From an uncultured Nitrosomonadales bacterium (GTDB lineage Bacteria > Pseudomonadota > Gammaproteobacteria > Burkholderiales > Gallionellaceae), in NCBI GenBank assembly GCA_903934275.1, contig CAIZNF010000425.1:1-10126 (forward strand): a stretch of DNA of 10,126 bases. Reading direction: 5' to 3'. The notes under the pieces are model-generated. The model saw nothing but the letters and a program-made list of their open reading frames with translations, was not told the origin of the DNA and ran no database searches. The position numbers and the translations under genes were made by a program. Of the stretch, positions 1 to 6,735 are shown piece after piece. Within the stretch, counting starts at the first letter, position 1. Every line of letters begins with the position of its first letter.

Positions 1-487
1 CTGGTTCGATGACACCCGCACCCTTGGCTGCATCGGCCAACTGGACGTTGTGGCGACGGATCTCCTCGCGCAACAGAAGCCGCCGCTCCTCCTCGACACG
101 GTCGCTCTCCAATTCTTGCCGTCGCGTTTGAATGGCAAAATAGGTTTGACCCTGCGCTACGATCTCCTTGCTGGGGTCGGCATTCTGGATAGCCAAGTAA
201 CATGCGTAACGTGACAGGAGAATGGTCTTGACGGATCGCTGGCCACCCTTTCATATCTCGATCATTTCGGTGAGGTCAACGAAATGATCCTCGATGCGCT
301 GTCCGCTGTTAAAACAAGATAGTTTGGCCTTCTCGACAACCCCCTCAAAATTGCGGTAATCGCCGTAACCCAGCACCTCGGCAAAGTCTCGGCTTGACCA
401 AAATTCCATACCTGCATCGTTCGTGCGCTTGATTCGCTCGAATGGAGTTGCATGTCCGCTGATCGCCTTCGTAATTTGCTTTGCCAT
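1..487 (-). pseudogene. dinD: DinD-like (DNA-damage-inducible protein D) gene interrupted by an in-frame TGA; 3' end beyond the window
   Basis: The frame opens at ATG 487 and encodes a protein resembling E. coli DinD, including the segments FWSSRDFAEVLGYGDYRNF and EDHFVDLTEMIEI. A TGA at 251-253 stops it after 78 residues. The same frame then continues without another stop to the left edge and encodes the rest of the family signature, including [19 protein letters not shown] and [13 protein letters not shown]. The stop sits where the family usually has Gly (M-x-x-I-G), so one G-to-T change (GGA to TGA) would explain it. E. coli DinD is about 270 residues, is SOS-induced and has been reported to affect RecA filaments. 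No obvious LexA box (CTGT-N8-ACAG) is seen upstream. The gene lies downstream of a DNA methyltransferase on the same strand, so it may be cargo of a restriction-modification locus. A sequencing error cannot be excluded. TGA recoding seems unlikely because no selenocysteine element was recognised. Confidence 0.85.
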
Positions 488-522
488 TATTTTCTGACTT
501 CCAATTGTTTACGCCCGCATCG

Positions 523-550
523 TTAATTATGGCGGATTCGCCGTAATTAA
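523..550. repeat. Near-perfect hairpin between mod and dinD
   Basis: Arms TTAATTATGGCG (523-534) and CGCCGTAATTAA (539-550) pair over 12 bp with one mismatch around a 4-nt GATT loop. It lies 36 bp upstream of the dinD start, so in a transcript running from mod it would form in the dinD leader. It resembles pieces of dispersed proteobacterial repeats containing GGCGGATT...CGCC. A regulatory role is possible but unproven. Confidence 0.6.
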
Positions 551-563
551 AATCAGCCGGATT

Positions 564-606
564 TGTTGGGTTACGTCCGTCGATGGTGAGCCTGTCGAAC
601 CATAAA
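564..606. repeat. Dispersed-repeat fragments (TGTTGGGTTACG plus GTTCGACAGGCTCACC type)
   Basis: TGTTGGGTTACG at 564-575 recurs exactly, in the other orientation, at 8494-8505. It is followed at about 576-602 by a tract whose complement reads GGTTCGACAGGCTCACCAT, which I recognise as a widespread intergenic repeat motif in proteobacteria. CTAACCTAACCTACA at 611-625 looks like the end of a related element. Together with the hairpins at 523-550 and 634-651, these pieces fill most of the mod-dinD spacer (488-652). Family membership is from memory, not from a search. Confidence 0.5.
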
Positions 607-633
607 GCCACTAACCTAACCTACATTTCTTAT

Positions 634-651
634 CCCGTCGAATTCGACGGG
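634..651. repeat. 18-bp perfect palindrome just downstream of mod
   Basis: CCCGTCGAATTCGACGGG is a perfect palindrome that can fold as a 7-bp stem with an AATT loop. It begins 2 nt after the mod stop codon in the minus direction. It could stall or terminate mod transcription, but no T-run follows on the minus strand, so a classical rho-independent terminator is not supported. It could equally be another repeat fragment. Confidence 0.5.
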
Positions 652-652
652 T

Positions 653-3061
653 TTAAACCGATACTTCAACAATCGTCATCGTATCATTGCCGAAAATATC
701 CACCACCTTCACCGCGATCTTGCGCCGTCCCGGCATGACTTCCTGTGCCACGCTCACTAATTCCAGCGAGCGGTCTTTCTTGGTGCGGAACGATTGCCAC
801 TCATTTTCGAACACGTAGTCGCCAGTCCAAACCTCCTCAAAGCTCCCCTCACCCAAGGATTGAAGATTGCCTTTCTCGTTTGTCCCCTCTCCCGCTTGCG
901 GGGTAACCAGCGACTTAGCTGCGGTTTTTTGCGGCTTAGTCGAATGGCTAGTTGTTTCATCCAGAGGGTTAGGGAGGGGGTGTGCGGGTGTGTCCACCTT
1001 CACGCGGATAATCTCGCGCTTACTCTCGAAATCAAAATCCACCGACCAGTAATCAATCCAGTCCGTCCAGTGTTGGGTCAGCAGTTCGCGGGTGACGATG
1101 CCGTCCTTGTCTTTGCTCACCTTCACAATCTGACCTTTTTCCACGACGATTTTGCTTTGTTTGTCCTTGATGGAAGCCTCGGCGGCGGCGATGGAATCCT
1201 GAGAATAGAACACCGAGAAATCCGTCAGCTCCACCGCCACGGTGGACATTTGTTTTTTGGAAGCGGGTTTGACGATGGGCTTCACCTCGATGAACGACAC
1301 ATCGTGGAACACCACCTGATTCTTCTCCACCGCGCGCTTGTCGAACACGTCGGCGGGGATGTACTTGGGCGCGATGTCGATGCCTTTGGCTTTCGCCTCG
1401 TCCAGCACATTGGGGAACAAGCCCATCTCGAACTCGAAGCCGAGCATGTCCACCTTGGTGATGTGCTTCTTGCGGCATTCCAGAATCACCTCCTCCACGA
1501 ACAGCCGCGTGATCGGCATATTCACCGGCCCTACGCACACCAGTCGCCCGGCCTTCTTGCCGTGGAAAGTGGCGAAGCCCGTCGTCCGTTCGGCGCGGTA
1601 AGCGCGCAGGATGAGATCGAGGAAGGCAGCTTCCTTTTCCTCCAGTTGCTTCTGTTTTTCGGCTTCGCGCAGGTTGGGATTCACGCCGATGTAATGCTGG
1701 CGCTCGTACCTGCCGAGGTTGAGAATTTCAAAGGCGTGGTAAGGTTTGTCTTCGGCCTTCAGTTGGCGCTGCACGCCGATCAGACGCTTGCGCGTGGTGT
1801 GAATGGCGAACTTACCGAGGTCGCTGGTAATCCACTTGCGTCCCAGCTTTTCCGCCACGGCGGCGGTGGTGCCGGAACCGCAGAAAAAATCGGCAATCAG
1901 GTCGCCTTCGTTGGACGAGGCTCTGATGATGCGTTCGATGAGTACTTCGGGTTTTTGAGTGGGGTAATCAACTCGCTCTGTTGATTGAGAATTGATTGGA
2001 GGAATATCTACCCAAATATCTTCAACTGGATTGCCCTTTGATTCGTCAAAATATCGCTTCACACGCGGCATACCGCTCTCTGAAAGAACGATTAGGCCAT
2101 CAGCCATTCCTCTATCAATGCGATCTTGCGACCAAATCCAGTGATTACCAGACGGCGGTGGGAGCACATGCTCACCAAAACGCTTGGATTCACCCGGCCC
2201 CATTAGAGAGAAAAAATCGAGCATGTAGCGACGCTCCGTTCCTGGCTCAATATTCGAATAATGTTGAGTGATTCGCTCGTCAGCGAGCGGAACATAGGGT
2301 TTGTTGAACCCAAGCTGTTCTGATTTTGCGTAAAAGAATATGGTGTCAGTTACGTTACCAAAGCTGTTTGCCTGCCCTTTAGACGACCGAATTTTTTGCC
2401 ACGAGATTTGGTTTCGAAAGAGTTGTTTTCCAAAAACTTCGTCTAAGAGAAGTCTGAGGTATGAATTCACCCGCCAATCGCAATGCACATAAATACTTCC
2501 ATCCTCTGCCAACAAATTCTTCATCAGCACCAGCCGCTCGTAGATCATCGTGATGAAGGAATCCGCGCCCTTGCCCCAGGTGTCGCGGTAGGCGAGTTCT
2601 TCCAGCACGTTGGGTCGTTTAGTGAAGGTATCGCCACCGATCTCGATGTCCATCGAAAAATCCGCGCCCACGTCGAATGGCGGGTCGATGTAGATCAGCT
2701 TGAGGCCGCCCTGTTTCTCGATCTCTTCGCGCAATGGGCCGTTTTTCAGGGACGAGAGAATCAGCTTGTTGTCGCCCCAGATGAGTTTGTTCGTCCAGCC
2801 TTTGAGCTGGCGGCCACGGGCATCCATATCGAACAAGCCGAACTGCAACGCCGTGACTTTCTCCGAGCGCGGCTCGTCCACCTGCTCGATCACCTGGAAC
2901 GGCAACACCACATTGCACACCTCGCCAGTCTTGCCGTTCCACACCAGCTCGACCTCGCGCTTGTCCTCGAACAACAAGAAGCGGTATTTATCCGGCAGCG
3001 GCTTGCCCGCTTCCATGAAGCGGATGATTTCCTGTTGTTCCAGCTCGGTCAGCTTTGCCAT
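653..3061 (-). CDS. mod: Type III-like site-specific DNA (adenine-N6) methyltransferase, beta class
   Basis: This is an 802-residue methyltransferase that modifies adenine in a specific DNA site with S-adenosylmethionine. Motif IV is DPPF at residues 126-129. The SAM-binding motif [10 protein letters not shown], is at about 391-399. Motif IV before motif I, with the target recognition domain between them, is the beta-class order used by type III Mod subunits. The C-terminal part ([19 protein letters not shown], then [15 protein letters not shown]) is typical of Mod proteins that partner a Res helicase-nuclease. No res gene is visible; it may lie left of the window past dinD. I chose the ATG at 3059-3061. 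The frame extends to a GTG at 3086-3088, but that codon lies inside a mobile repeat. No strong Shine-Dalgarno is seen for either. Residues about 689-741 come from an inserted repeat, and the recognition-domain segment is AT-richer than the rest. Confidence 0.93.
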   Translation of the reverse strand: MAKLTELEQQEIIRFMEAGKPLPDKYRFLLFEDKREVELVWNGKTGEVCNVVLPFQVIEQVDEPRSEKVTALQFGLFDMDARGRQLKGWTNKLIWGDNKLILSSLKNGPLREEIEKQGGLKLIYIDPPFDVGADFSMDIEIGGDTFTKRPNVLEELAYRDTWGKGADSFITMIYERLVLMKNLLAEDGSIYVHCDWRVNSYLRLLLDEVFGKQLFRNQISWQKIRSSKGQANSFGNVTDTIFFYAKSEQLGFNKPYVPLADERITQHYSNIEPGTERRYMLDFFSLMGPGESKRFGEHVLPPPSGNHWIWSQDRIDRGMADGLIVLSESGMPRVKRYFDESKGNPVEDIWVDIPPINSQSTERVDYPTQKPEVLIERIIRASSNEGDLIADFFCGSGTTAAVAEKLGRKWITSDLGKFAIHTTRKRLIGVQRQLKAEDKPYHAFEILNLGRYERQHYIGVNPNLREAEKQKQLEEKEAAFLDLILRAYRAERTTGFATFHGKKAGRLVCVGPVNMPITRLFVEEVILECRKKHITKVDMLGFEFEMGLFPNVLDEAKAKGIDIAPKYIPADVFDKRAVEKNQVVFHDVSFIEVKPIVKPASKKQMSTVAVELTDFSVFYSQDSIAAAEASIKDKQSKIVVEKGQIVKVSKDKDGIVTRELLTQHWTDWIDYWSVDFDFESKREIIRVKVDTPAHPLPNPLDETTSHSTKPQKTAAKSLVTPQAGEGTNEKGNLQSLGEGSFEEVWTGDYVFENEWQSFRTKKDRSLELVSVAQEVMPGRRKIAVKVVDIFGNDTMTIVEVSV
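844..985. repeat. Palindromic repeat element inserted in frame inside mod
   Basis: The tract carries CCCCTCACCC near one end (846-855), CCCTCTCCCGCTTGCGGG internally (about 885-902) and GGTTAGGGAGGGGG near the other end, in the style of dispersed CCCTCACCCTAACCCTCTCCC-type repeats. Inside it, CGACTTAGCTGC (911-922) and GCGGCTTAGTCG (931-942) form a 12-bp hairpin with two mismatches and a T-rich loop. The subunit 904-953 matches 6638-6688. Its translation is low-complexity, rich in Thr, Lys, Ser, Pro and Gly, and separates EIIRVK from [10 protein letters not shown], which I expect to be nearly adjacent in relatives. The frame is kept throughout. Ends are approximate. Confidence 0.72.
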
Positions 3062-3076
3062 GAAAATCCAATTTCT

Positions 3077-3207
3077 TATCGTTCCCACGCTCCGCGTGGG
3101 AACGAGGTTTTTGACGCTCTGCGTTATGTCTCAGGTTGCATCGTATTACGCTGTATTCACCGCAGAGCGGTAGCGGCTGCATTACCACGCGGAGCGTGGG
3201 AACGATA
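3077..3207. repeat. 131-bp MITE-like element with 23-bp exact terminal inverted repeats
   Basis: Positions 3077-3099 and 3185-3207 are exact inverted repeats of 23 bp. The left end is itself a palindrome: TCGTTCCCACGC (3079-3090), loop TCC, GCGTGGGAACGA (3094-3105). A 9-bp internal inverted pair, CGCTCTGCG (3115-3123) and CGCAGAGCG (3161-3169), nests inside, so the whole element can fold into one branched structure. It has no coding capacity. It matches my recollection of a widespread GTTCCCACGC...GCGTGGGAAC intergenic repeat family. It sits between the divergent mod and M16 genes, and its left end reaches to 16 bp from the mod ATG. Confidence 0.82.
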
Positions 3208-3303
3208 CAAACCACAGAGGTTTACCATGTCACTCAGCGCGCAGGAAAATGGGGCATAATGCGCACGCATTTTAAGCCGATTACACGTTTACGGGTTAGG
3301 GAC

Positions 3304-4668
3304 ATGAGACATTATTTGTTTTTCATCACGCTGTTGCTGGGAGGGTTGCAGGCTACCGCGCAGGCGGAGGTATTTGAACGTACACTATCCAACGGACTGA
3401 AAGTCATCGTCAAGGAAGACCACCGTGCGCCGGTGGTGGTGCAGCAAATCTGGTACAAAGCGGGCAGCATGGACGAGCGTAGCGGGGTGACTGGCATTGC
3501 GCATGTGCTGGAACACTTGATGTTCAAAGGCACCCGAAGCGTGCCGATGGGGGAATTTTCCAAACGCATCGCGGCGGCGGGCGGGCGCGAAAATGCTTTT
3601 ACCAGTTACGATTACACTGCTTATTTTCAGCAATTGCACAAATCCAAATTACCGCTGGCGATGCAACTGGAATCAGACCGGATGCACAACCTGAACCTCA
3701 CCGCCACCGAATTTGCCAAGGAAATTAAGGTGGTCATGGAAGAGCGCCGCCTGCGCACCGACGACGCGGCGCATGCGCTGTTGCAGGAAAAAATGATGGC
3801 GGCGATTTATCAGGAGCACCCCTACCGGCATCCGATAATCGGCTGGATGAGCGATCTGGAATCGCTTGCGGTGGGCGACGCGAAAGCGTGGTATGACCAG
3901 TGGTACACGCCGAATAACGCCACGCTGGTCATCGCGGGCGACGTGAAAGCCGACGAAGTGTTTGAGTTGGCAAAACGCTACTATGGAAAAATCCCCAATC
4001 GCGCGATTTCAACGCGGCGTAATTTTACCGAACCCGCACAGGTTGGCGTTAAACGGATGGTGGTAAAAGCCCCCGCCGAATTGCCGTATCTGGTGATGAG
4101 TTACCACGTGCCCACGCTGAAGAACCCCGCGCAGGACTGGAAACCTTATGCGCTGGAGATTCTGGCGGGTGTGCTGGATGGAAATGAGTCGGCGCGCCTC
4201 AACAAACATCTGGTGCGCGAACAGCAAATCGCCAGCGGGACGGGTGCGGGCTACGATGCCACTTCGCGCGGGCCGAGCCTGTTCACTCTCGAAGCCACGC
4301 CCAGCGAGGGCAAGACAGCAAACGATGTCGAGGCCGCGTTGCGCAAGGAAATCACGCAACTGGTCAAAGATGGCGTGAGCGAGGATGAATTGAAGCGCGT
4401 CAAGGCGCAAGTTACGGCGGGCGAGGTATATAAGCGCGACTCGGTTTTTTATCAGGCGATGCAGATCGGCCAGATGGAAAGTGTCGGGCTGACGCACCAC
4501 GCGATTCCGGTGATGCTGGAGAAGCTTCAGATGGTGACTGCGGAGCAAGTGCGTCAGGTCGCTGAGGAATTTTTGCGGGACGATAGTTTGACTGTTGCGG
4601 TGCTTGATCCGCAGCCGCTCTCGGGGAAGCCGAAGCGCCCACCTCAAGGAGCGACACATGCGCATTAA
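3304..4668 (+). CDS. Periplasmic M16 zinc peptidase, catalytic (zinc-binding) subunit
   Basis: This is a 454-residue M16 (pitrilysin/processing-peptidase family) protein. Residues 1-21 form a signal peptide ending AQA, so the mature protein should be periplasmic. The inverted zinc motif HxxEH is present as H67-V-L-E70-H71. E147, with E140 seven residues earlier, is the expected downstream zinc ligand. In the C-terminal half the Arg/Tyr substrate-clamp pair seems incomplete: in LVREQQIASG no Tyr lies seven residues after the Arg. The start at 3304 gives a normal signal peptide; an in-frame ATG at 3259 would add 15 residues. The gene overlaps the next M16 gene by 11 bp. The pairing matches bacterial M16B heterodimers in which one subunit holds zinc and the other the R/Y pair. 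It probably degrades peptides in the periplasm; the substrate is unknown. Confidence 0.93.
   Translation: MRHYLFFITLLLGGLQATAQAEVFERTLSNGLKVIVKEDHRAPVVVQQIWYKAGSMDERSGVTGIAHVLEHLMFKGTRSVPMGEFSKRIAAAGGRENAFTSYDYTAYFQQLHKSKLPLAMQLESDRMHNLNLTATEFAKEIKVVMEERRLRTDDAAHALLQEKMMAAIYQEHPYRHPIIGWMSDLESLAVGDAKAWYDQWYTPNNATLVIAGDVKADEVFELAKRYYGKIPNRAISTRRNFTEPAQVGVKRMVVKAPAELPYLVMSYHVPTLKNPAQDWKPYALEILAGVLDGNESARLNKHLVREQQIASGTGAGYDATSRGPSLFTLEATPSEGKTANDVEAALRKEITQLVKDGVSEDELKRVKAQVTAGEVYKRDSVFYQAMQIGQMESVGLTHHAIPVMLEKLQMVTAEQVRQVAEEFLRDDSLTVAVLDPQPLSGKPKRPPQGATHAH
4646..4651 (+). promoter_or_regulatory. Shine-Dalgarno site fixing the start of the second M16 gene
   Basis: AAGGAG lies 6 nt before ATG 4658, inside the end of the upstream M16 gene. 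It supports 4658 over other upstream in-frame starts, and the protein from 4658 begins with a normal signal peptide (KK followed by a hydrophobic core). The layout suggests translational coupling. Confidence 0.75.
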
Positions 4669-5995
4669 AAAACTTCAGAAGCTACTGCTTGTCGCCGCAT
4701 TGTGTTTTTCGGCGACAGCCGCATTGGCCACCCCCACAATCCAGCAATGGCGAAGCGCCAGCGGCGCGAAAGTGTTGTTCGTGGAAAATCACGATATTCC
4801 GATGCTGGATGTTTCGGTGGGCATTCCGGCGGGGAGCAGTTTTGATGCTGCTGACCAATCCGGCGTGGCAAGCCTGACTCATCACTTGCTGGATTTGGGC
4901 GCGGAAGGATTGAGCGAAGACGATATTTCACGCGGCATAGCGGACATCGGCGCGCAATTTGGCGGTGGTTTTGACCAGGACAGAGCCAGTATTTCGTTGC
5001 GCACCCTGAGCAGCGCCGCAGAGCGCGACAAGGCGTTGGACATCATGGCGCGCGTGTTGCAACGACCGCTATTCCCGGAAGCGATTCTGGCACGGGAAAA
5101 AACGCGGGTGATTGCTTCCTTGAAAGAAGCCGAAACCAAGCCGGAAAGTATTGCCGACAAGGCTTTTCAGAAGGCGGTATACGACGGGCATCCCTATGCG
5201 TTGCCGGTTTCAGGCGATGCCGCCAGTGTGGGAAAAATTACCGTGCGGGACCTCTCCAGCTTCTATCGCTCGCATTACCGGGCCGACGGTGCGATAGTGG
5301 CCATCATGGGTGATGTAACGCGCGCCGAAGCCGAAACTATCGCGCAGCAGCTCACCGATAAGCTGCCGTTATCAGGCGCTCCCTCCGCGCTGCCCAATGT
5401 TGCGCTGCAAATTCCCGCAAGCGAGCAGCGCATCATCCATCCCGCCAGCCAGAGCCATATCCTAGTCGGCGCGCCGGGTATGGCGCGCGACGACCCCGAT
5501 TACTTTCCGCTATATGTTGGCAACTACATTCTCGGCGGTGGCGGCTTTGTGTCGCGCCTGATGCACGAGGTGCGCGAAAAGCGTGGTCTGGCTTACAGCG
5601 TCTACAGCTATTTCATACCGCTGAAACAGCCGGGCGCGTTTCAACTCGGTTTGCAAACTAAGAAAGAGCAAGCTGATGAAGCCTTGCAACTGGTGCGCAA
5701 TACGCTGGCCGAGTTCGTCGCCAAGGGGCCGACCGAAAAAGAGCTGGTGGCTGCCAAGCTGAACATCATCGGCGGTTTTCCGCTGCGCATCGACAGCAAC
5801 CGCAAAATACTCGATTACCTGAGCATCATCGGTTTCTACAATTTGCCACTGACTTATCTTGACGATTTCACACGCAAGGTCGAGCAGGTGAATGTCGCGC
5901 AAGTCCGCGAGGCGTTTGCGCGCCACATCAACCCCCAGGCAATGGCGACGGTGATCGTGGGCGCACCGGAAGAAAAAATGGGGCTGGAAAAATAA
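4658..5995 (+). CDS. Periplasmic M16 peptidase-like subunit lacking the zinc site (R/Y-pair subunit)
   Basis: This is a 445-residue M16-family protein with a signal peptide at residues 1-24 (basic MRIKK, hydrophobic core, cleavage after ALA). At the position of HxxEH it has THHLLDLG (about 74-81), so the catalytic Glu is Leu and the second His is Asp; it should not bind zinc in the usual way. It keeps REKRGLAY (306-313), in which R306 and Y313 have the seven-residue spacing of the Arg/Tyr pair that positions substrate in active M16 enzymes. The upstream subunit has the reverse pattern, so the two should form one active heterodimer. The gene overlaps its neighbour upstream by 11 bp, and its TAA overlaps the beginning of the rsmD reading frame. 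The assignment to family is firm; the partner role is inferred. Confidence 0.92.
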   Translation: MRIKKLQKLLLVAALCFSATAALATPTIQQWRSASGAKVLFVENHDIPMLDVSVGIPAGSSFDAADQSGVASLTHHLLDLGAEGLSEDDISRGIADIGAQFGGGFDQDRASISLRTLSSAAERDKALDIMARVLQRPLFPEAILAREKTRVIASLKEAETKPESIADKAFQKAVYDGHPYALPVSGDAASVGKITVRDLSSFYRSHYRADGAIVAIMGDVTRAEAETIAQQLTDKLPLSGAPSALPNVALQIPASEQRIIHPASQSHILVGAPGMARDDPDYFPLYVGNYILGGGGFVSRLMHEVREKRGLAYSVYSYFIPLKQPGAFQLGLQTKKEQADEALQLVRNTLAEFVAKGPTEKELVAAKLNIIGGFPLRIDSNRKILDYLSIIGFYNLPLTYLDDFTRKVEQVNVAQVREAFARHINPQAMATVIVGAPEEKMGLEK

Positions 5996-6537
5996 ATAAG
6001 GTACGTATCATCGGCGGCGAATACCGCCACCGCTGGATTGAATTCCCCGAAGCGGATGGTTTGCGCCCAACACCTAACCGCGTGCGCGAAACATTGTTCA
6101 ATTGGCTCGGGCAAACGCTGTATGGCCGAACCTGCCTGGATTTATTCGCCGGTAGCGGCGCGCTGGGTTTTGAGGCCGCTTCGCGCGGAGCGGAGCAGGT
6201 GGCAATGATCGAGAAAAATCATGTGGTTTTTCGCGCCTTGCAGGACAACACTAAAAAATTGGGCTGCGCTAATGTTTTCATACGATGCCAAGATGGGCTA
6301 GAATTCGCACTTCATGATGTAAAGCGTTATGACGTGATTTTTCTGGATCCTCCATTTCAGGCCGATTATCTGCCCAGGTTGCTAGAAATCTTGCCGCAAC
6401 GCCTGAATGAAAATGGTGTGTTATATGTCGAATCCGGCACGGAAATTAATACCGCGCCGCCTTGGCAAGTATTAAAATCGGGCAAGGCCGGACAAGTGTA
6501 TTACCGATTGCTGGGTGTTTCTGAGAACGTGTTTTAA
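5992..6537 (+). CDS. rsmD: 16S rRNA (guanine(966)-N2)-methyltransferase RsmD, non-canonical start
   Basis: RsmD methylates G966 of 16S rRNA in the 30S subunit using S-adenosylmethionine. The protein carries the conserved N-terminal VRIIGGEYRHR, then LRPTPNRVRETLFNWLG, the SAM motif DLFAGSGALGFEAASRGA, the catalytic DPPF in VIFLDPPFQADYL, and YVESGTEI. About 181 residues is normal for the family. The frame is open back to a TGA at 5860-5862, but the only ATG, GTG or TTG in it is TTG at 6061. That codon would remove about 23 conserved residues, including RIIGG. The usual beginning MNKVRIIGG corresponds to ATA-AAT-AAG at 5992, so I place the start there. The ATA overlaps the TAA of the preceding M16 gene, which suggests reinitiation. 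ATC at 6007 or 6010, just after AAGG, is another possibility, as is a sequencing error. Gene identity is certain; the start is not. Confidence 0.9.
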   Translation: MNKVRIIGGEYRHRWIEFPEADGLRPTPNRVRETLFNWLGQTLYGRTCLDLFAGSGALGFEAASRGAEQVAMIEKNHVVFRALQDNTKKLGCANVFIRCQDGLEFALHDVKRYDVIFLDPPFQADYLPRLLEILPQRLNENGVLYVESGTEINTAPPWQVLKSGKAGQVYYRLLGVSENVF

Positions 6538-6540
6538 AAG

Positions 6541-6688
6541 TGTAGCGAGCAGGCTGAAGTGCAAGGCGCGTGGGGAAATTTAGCCGCGCCGCATATGTTC
6601 GATATGCAAGCGGGAAATTTTTTTACGCAACGCAGCATAGCCAGCGACTTGACTGTCGTCTTTTGACAGCCAAGTCGAATGGCTAGTT
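6541..6688. repeat. Repeat-filled spacer between rsmD and coaD, with a long hairpin
   Basis: The spacer has no gene. It contains GGCGCG (6565-6570) facing CGCGCC (6585-6590), the hairpin GCATAT-GTTCG-ATATGC (6591-6607), and a larger hairpin at 6638-6685. In the last, CGACTTGACTGTC (6645-6657) pairs with GACAGCCAAGTCG (6665-6677) with one mismatch, and TAGCCA with TGGCTA outside it. The block 6638-6688 matches 904-953 inside mod, including the identical 16-mer AGTCGAATGGCTAGTT. No clean T-run follows, so this is better called a repeat than a terminator. It may still affect passage of transcripts from rsmD into coaD. Confidence 0.65.
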
Positions 6689-6735
6689 ATTACAGCAGTT
6701 GGGATGAAATGTGGATTTTTAGAGGTTCCCTGTAA

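Noticed and set aside
251..253. TGA in dinD as a selenocysteine codon
   Set aside because: The family has Gly, not Cys, at this position, and no selenocysteine insertion hairpin was recognised just after the TGA.
345..611. An 88-codon minus-strand frame overlapping dinD and the repeat-filled spacer
   Set aside because: It reads repeat DNA first and then the dinD sequence out of frame, giving no recognisable protein. The frame starting at 487 carries the DinD signatures.
523..652. Direct and inverted repeats near mod as a CRISPR array
   Set aside because: The units differ from each other and are not regularly spaced; they are palindromic repeat fragments.
794..1984. A 396-codon open frame on the plus strand opposite mod
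   Set aside because: It is antisense to a well-recognised methyltransferase, its translation is rich in His, Leu and Phe with no family resemblance, and it is explained by the codon bias of the minus-strand gene.
2483..3259. A 258-codon plus-strand frame opposite the 5' end of mod
   Set aside because: It is an antisense shadow of conserved Mod sequence, running through the mobile repeat; there is no ribosome binding site and no family resemblance.
3232..3260. Promoter for the M16 operon with CATAAT as the -10 box
   Set aside because: No acceptable -35 hexamer is found 16-18 bp upstream. It remains possible but is not supported well enough to list.
6591..6685. Intrinsic terminator between rsmD and coaD
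   Set aside because: Hairpins are present, but the T-run at 6618-6624 does not directly follow a GC-rich stem and the large hairpin ends in AATGGCTAGTT. The repeat explanation fits better.
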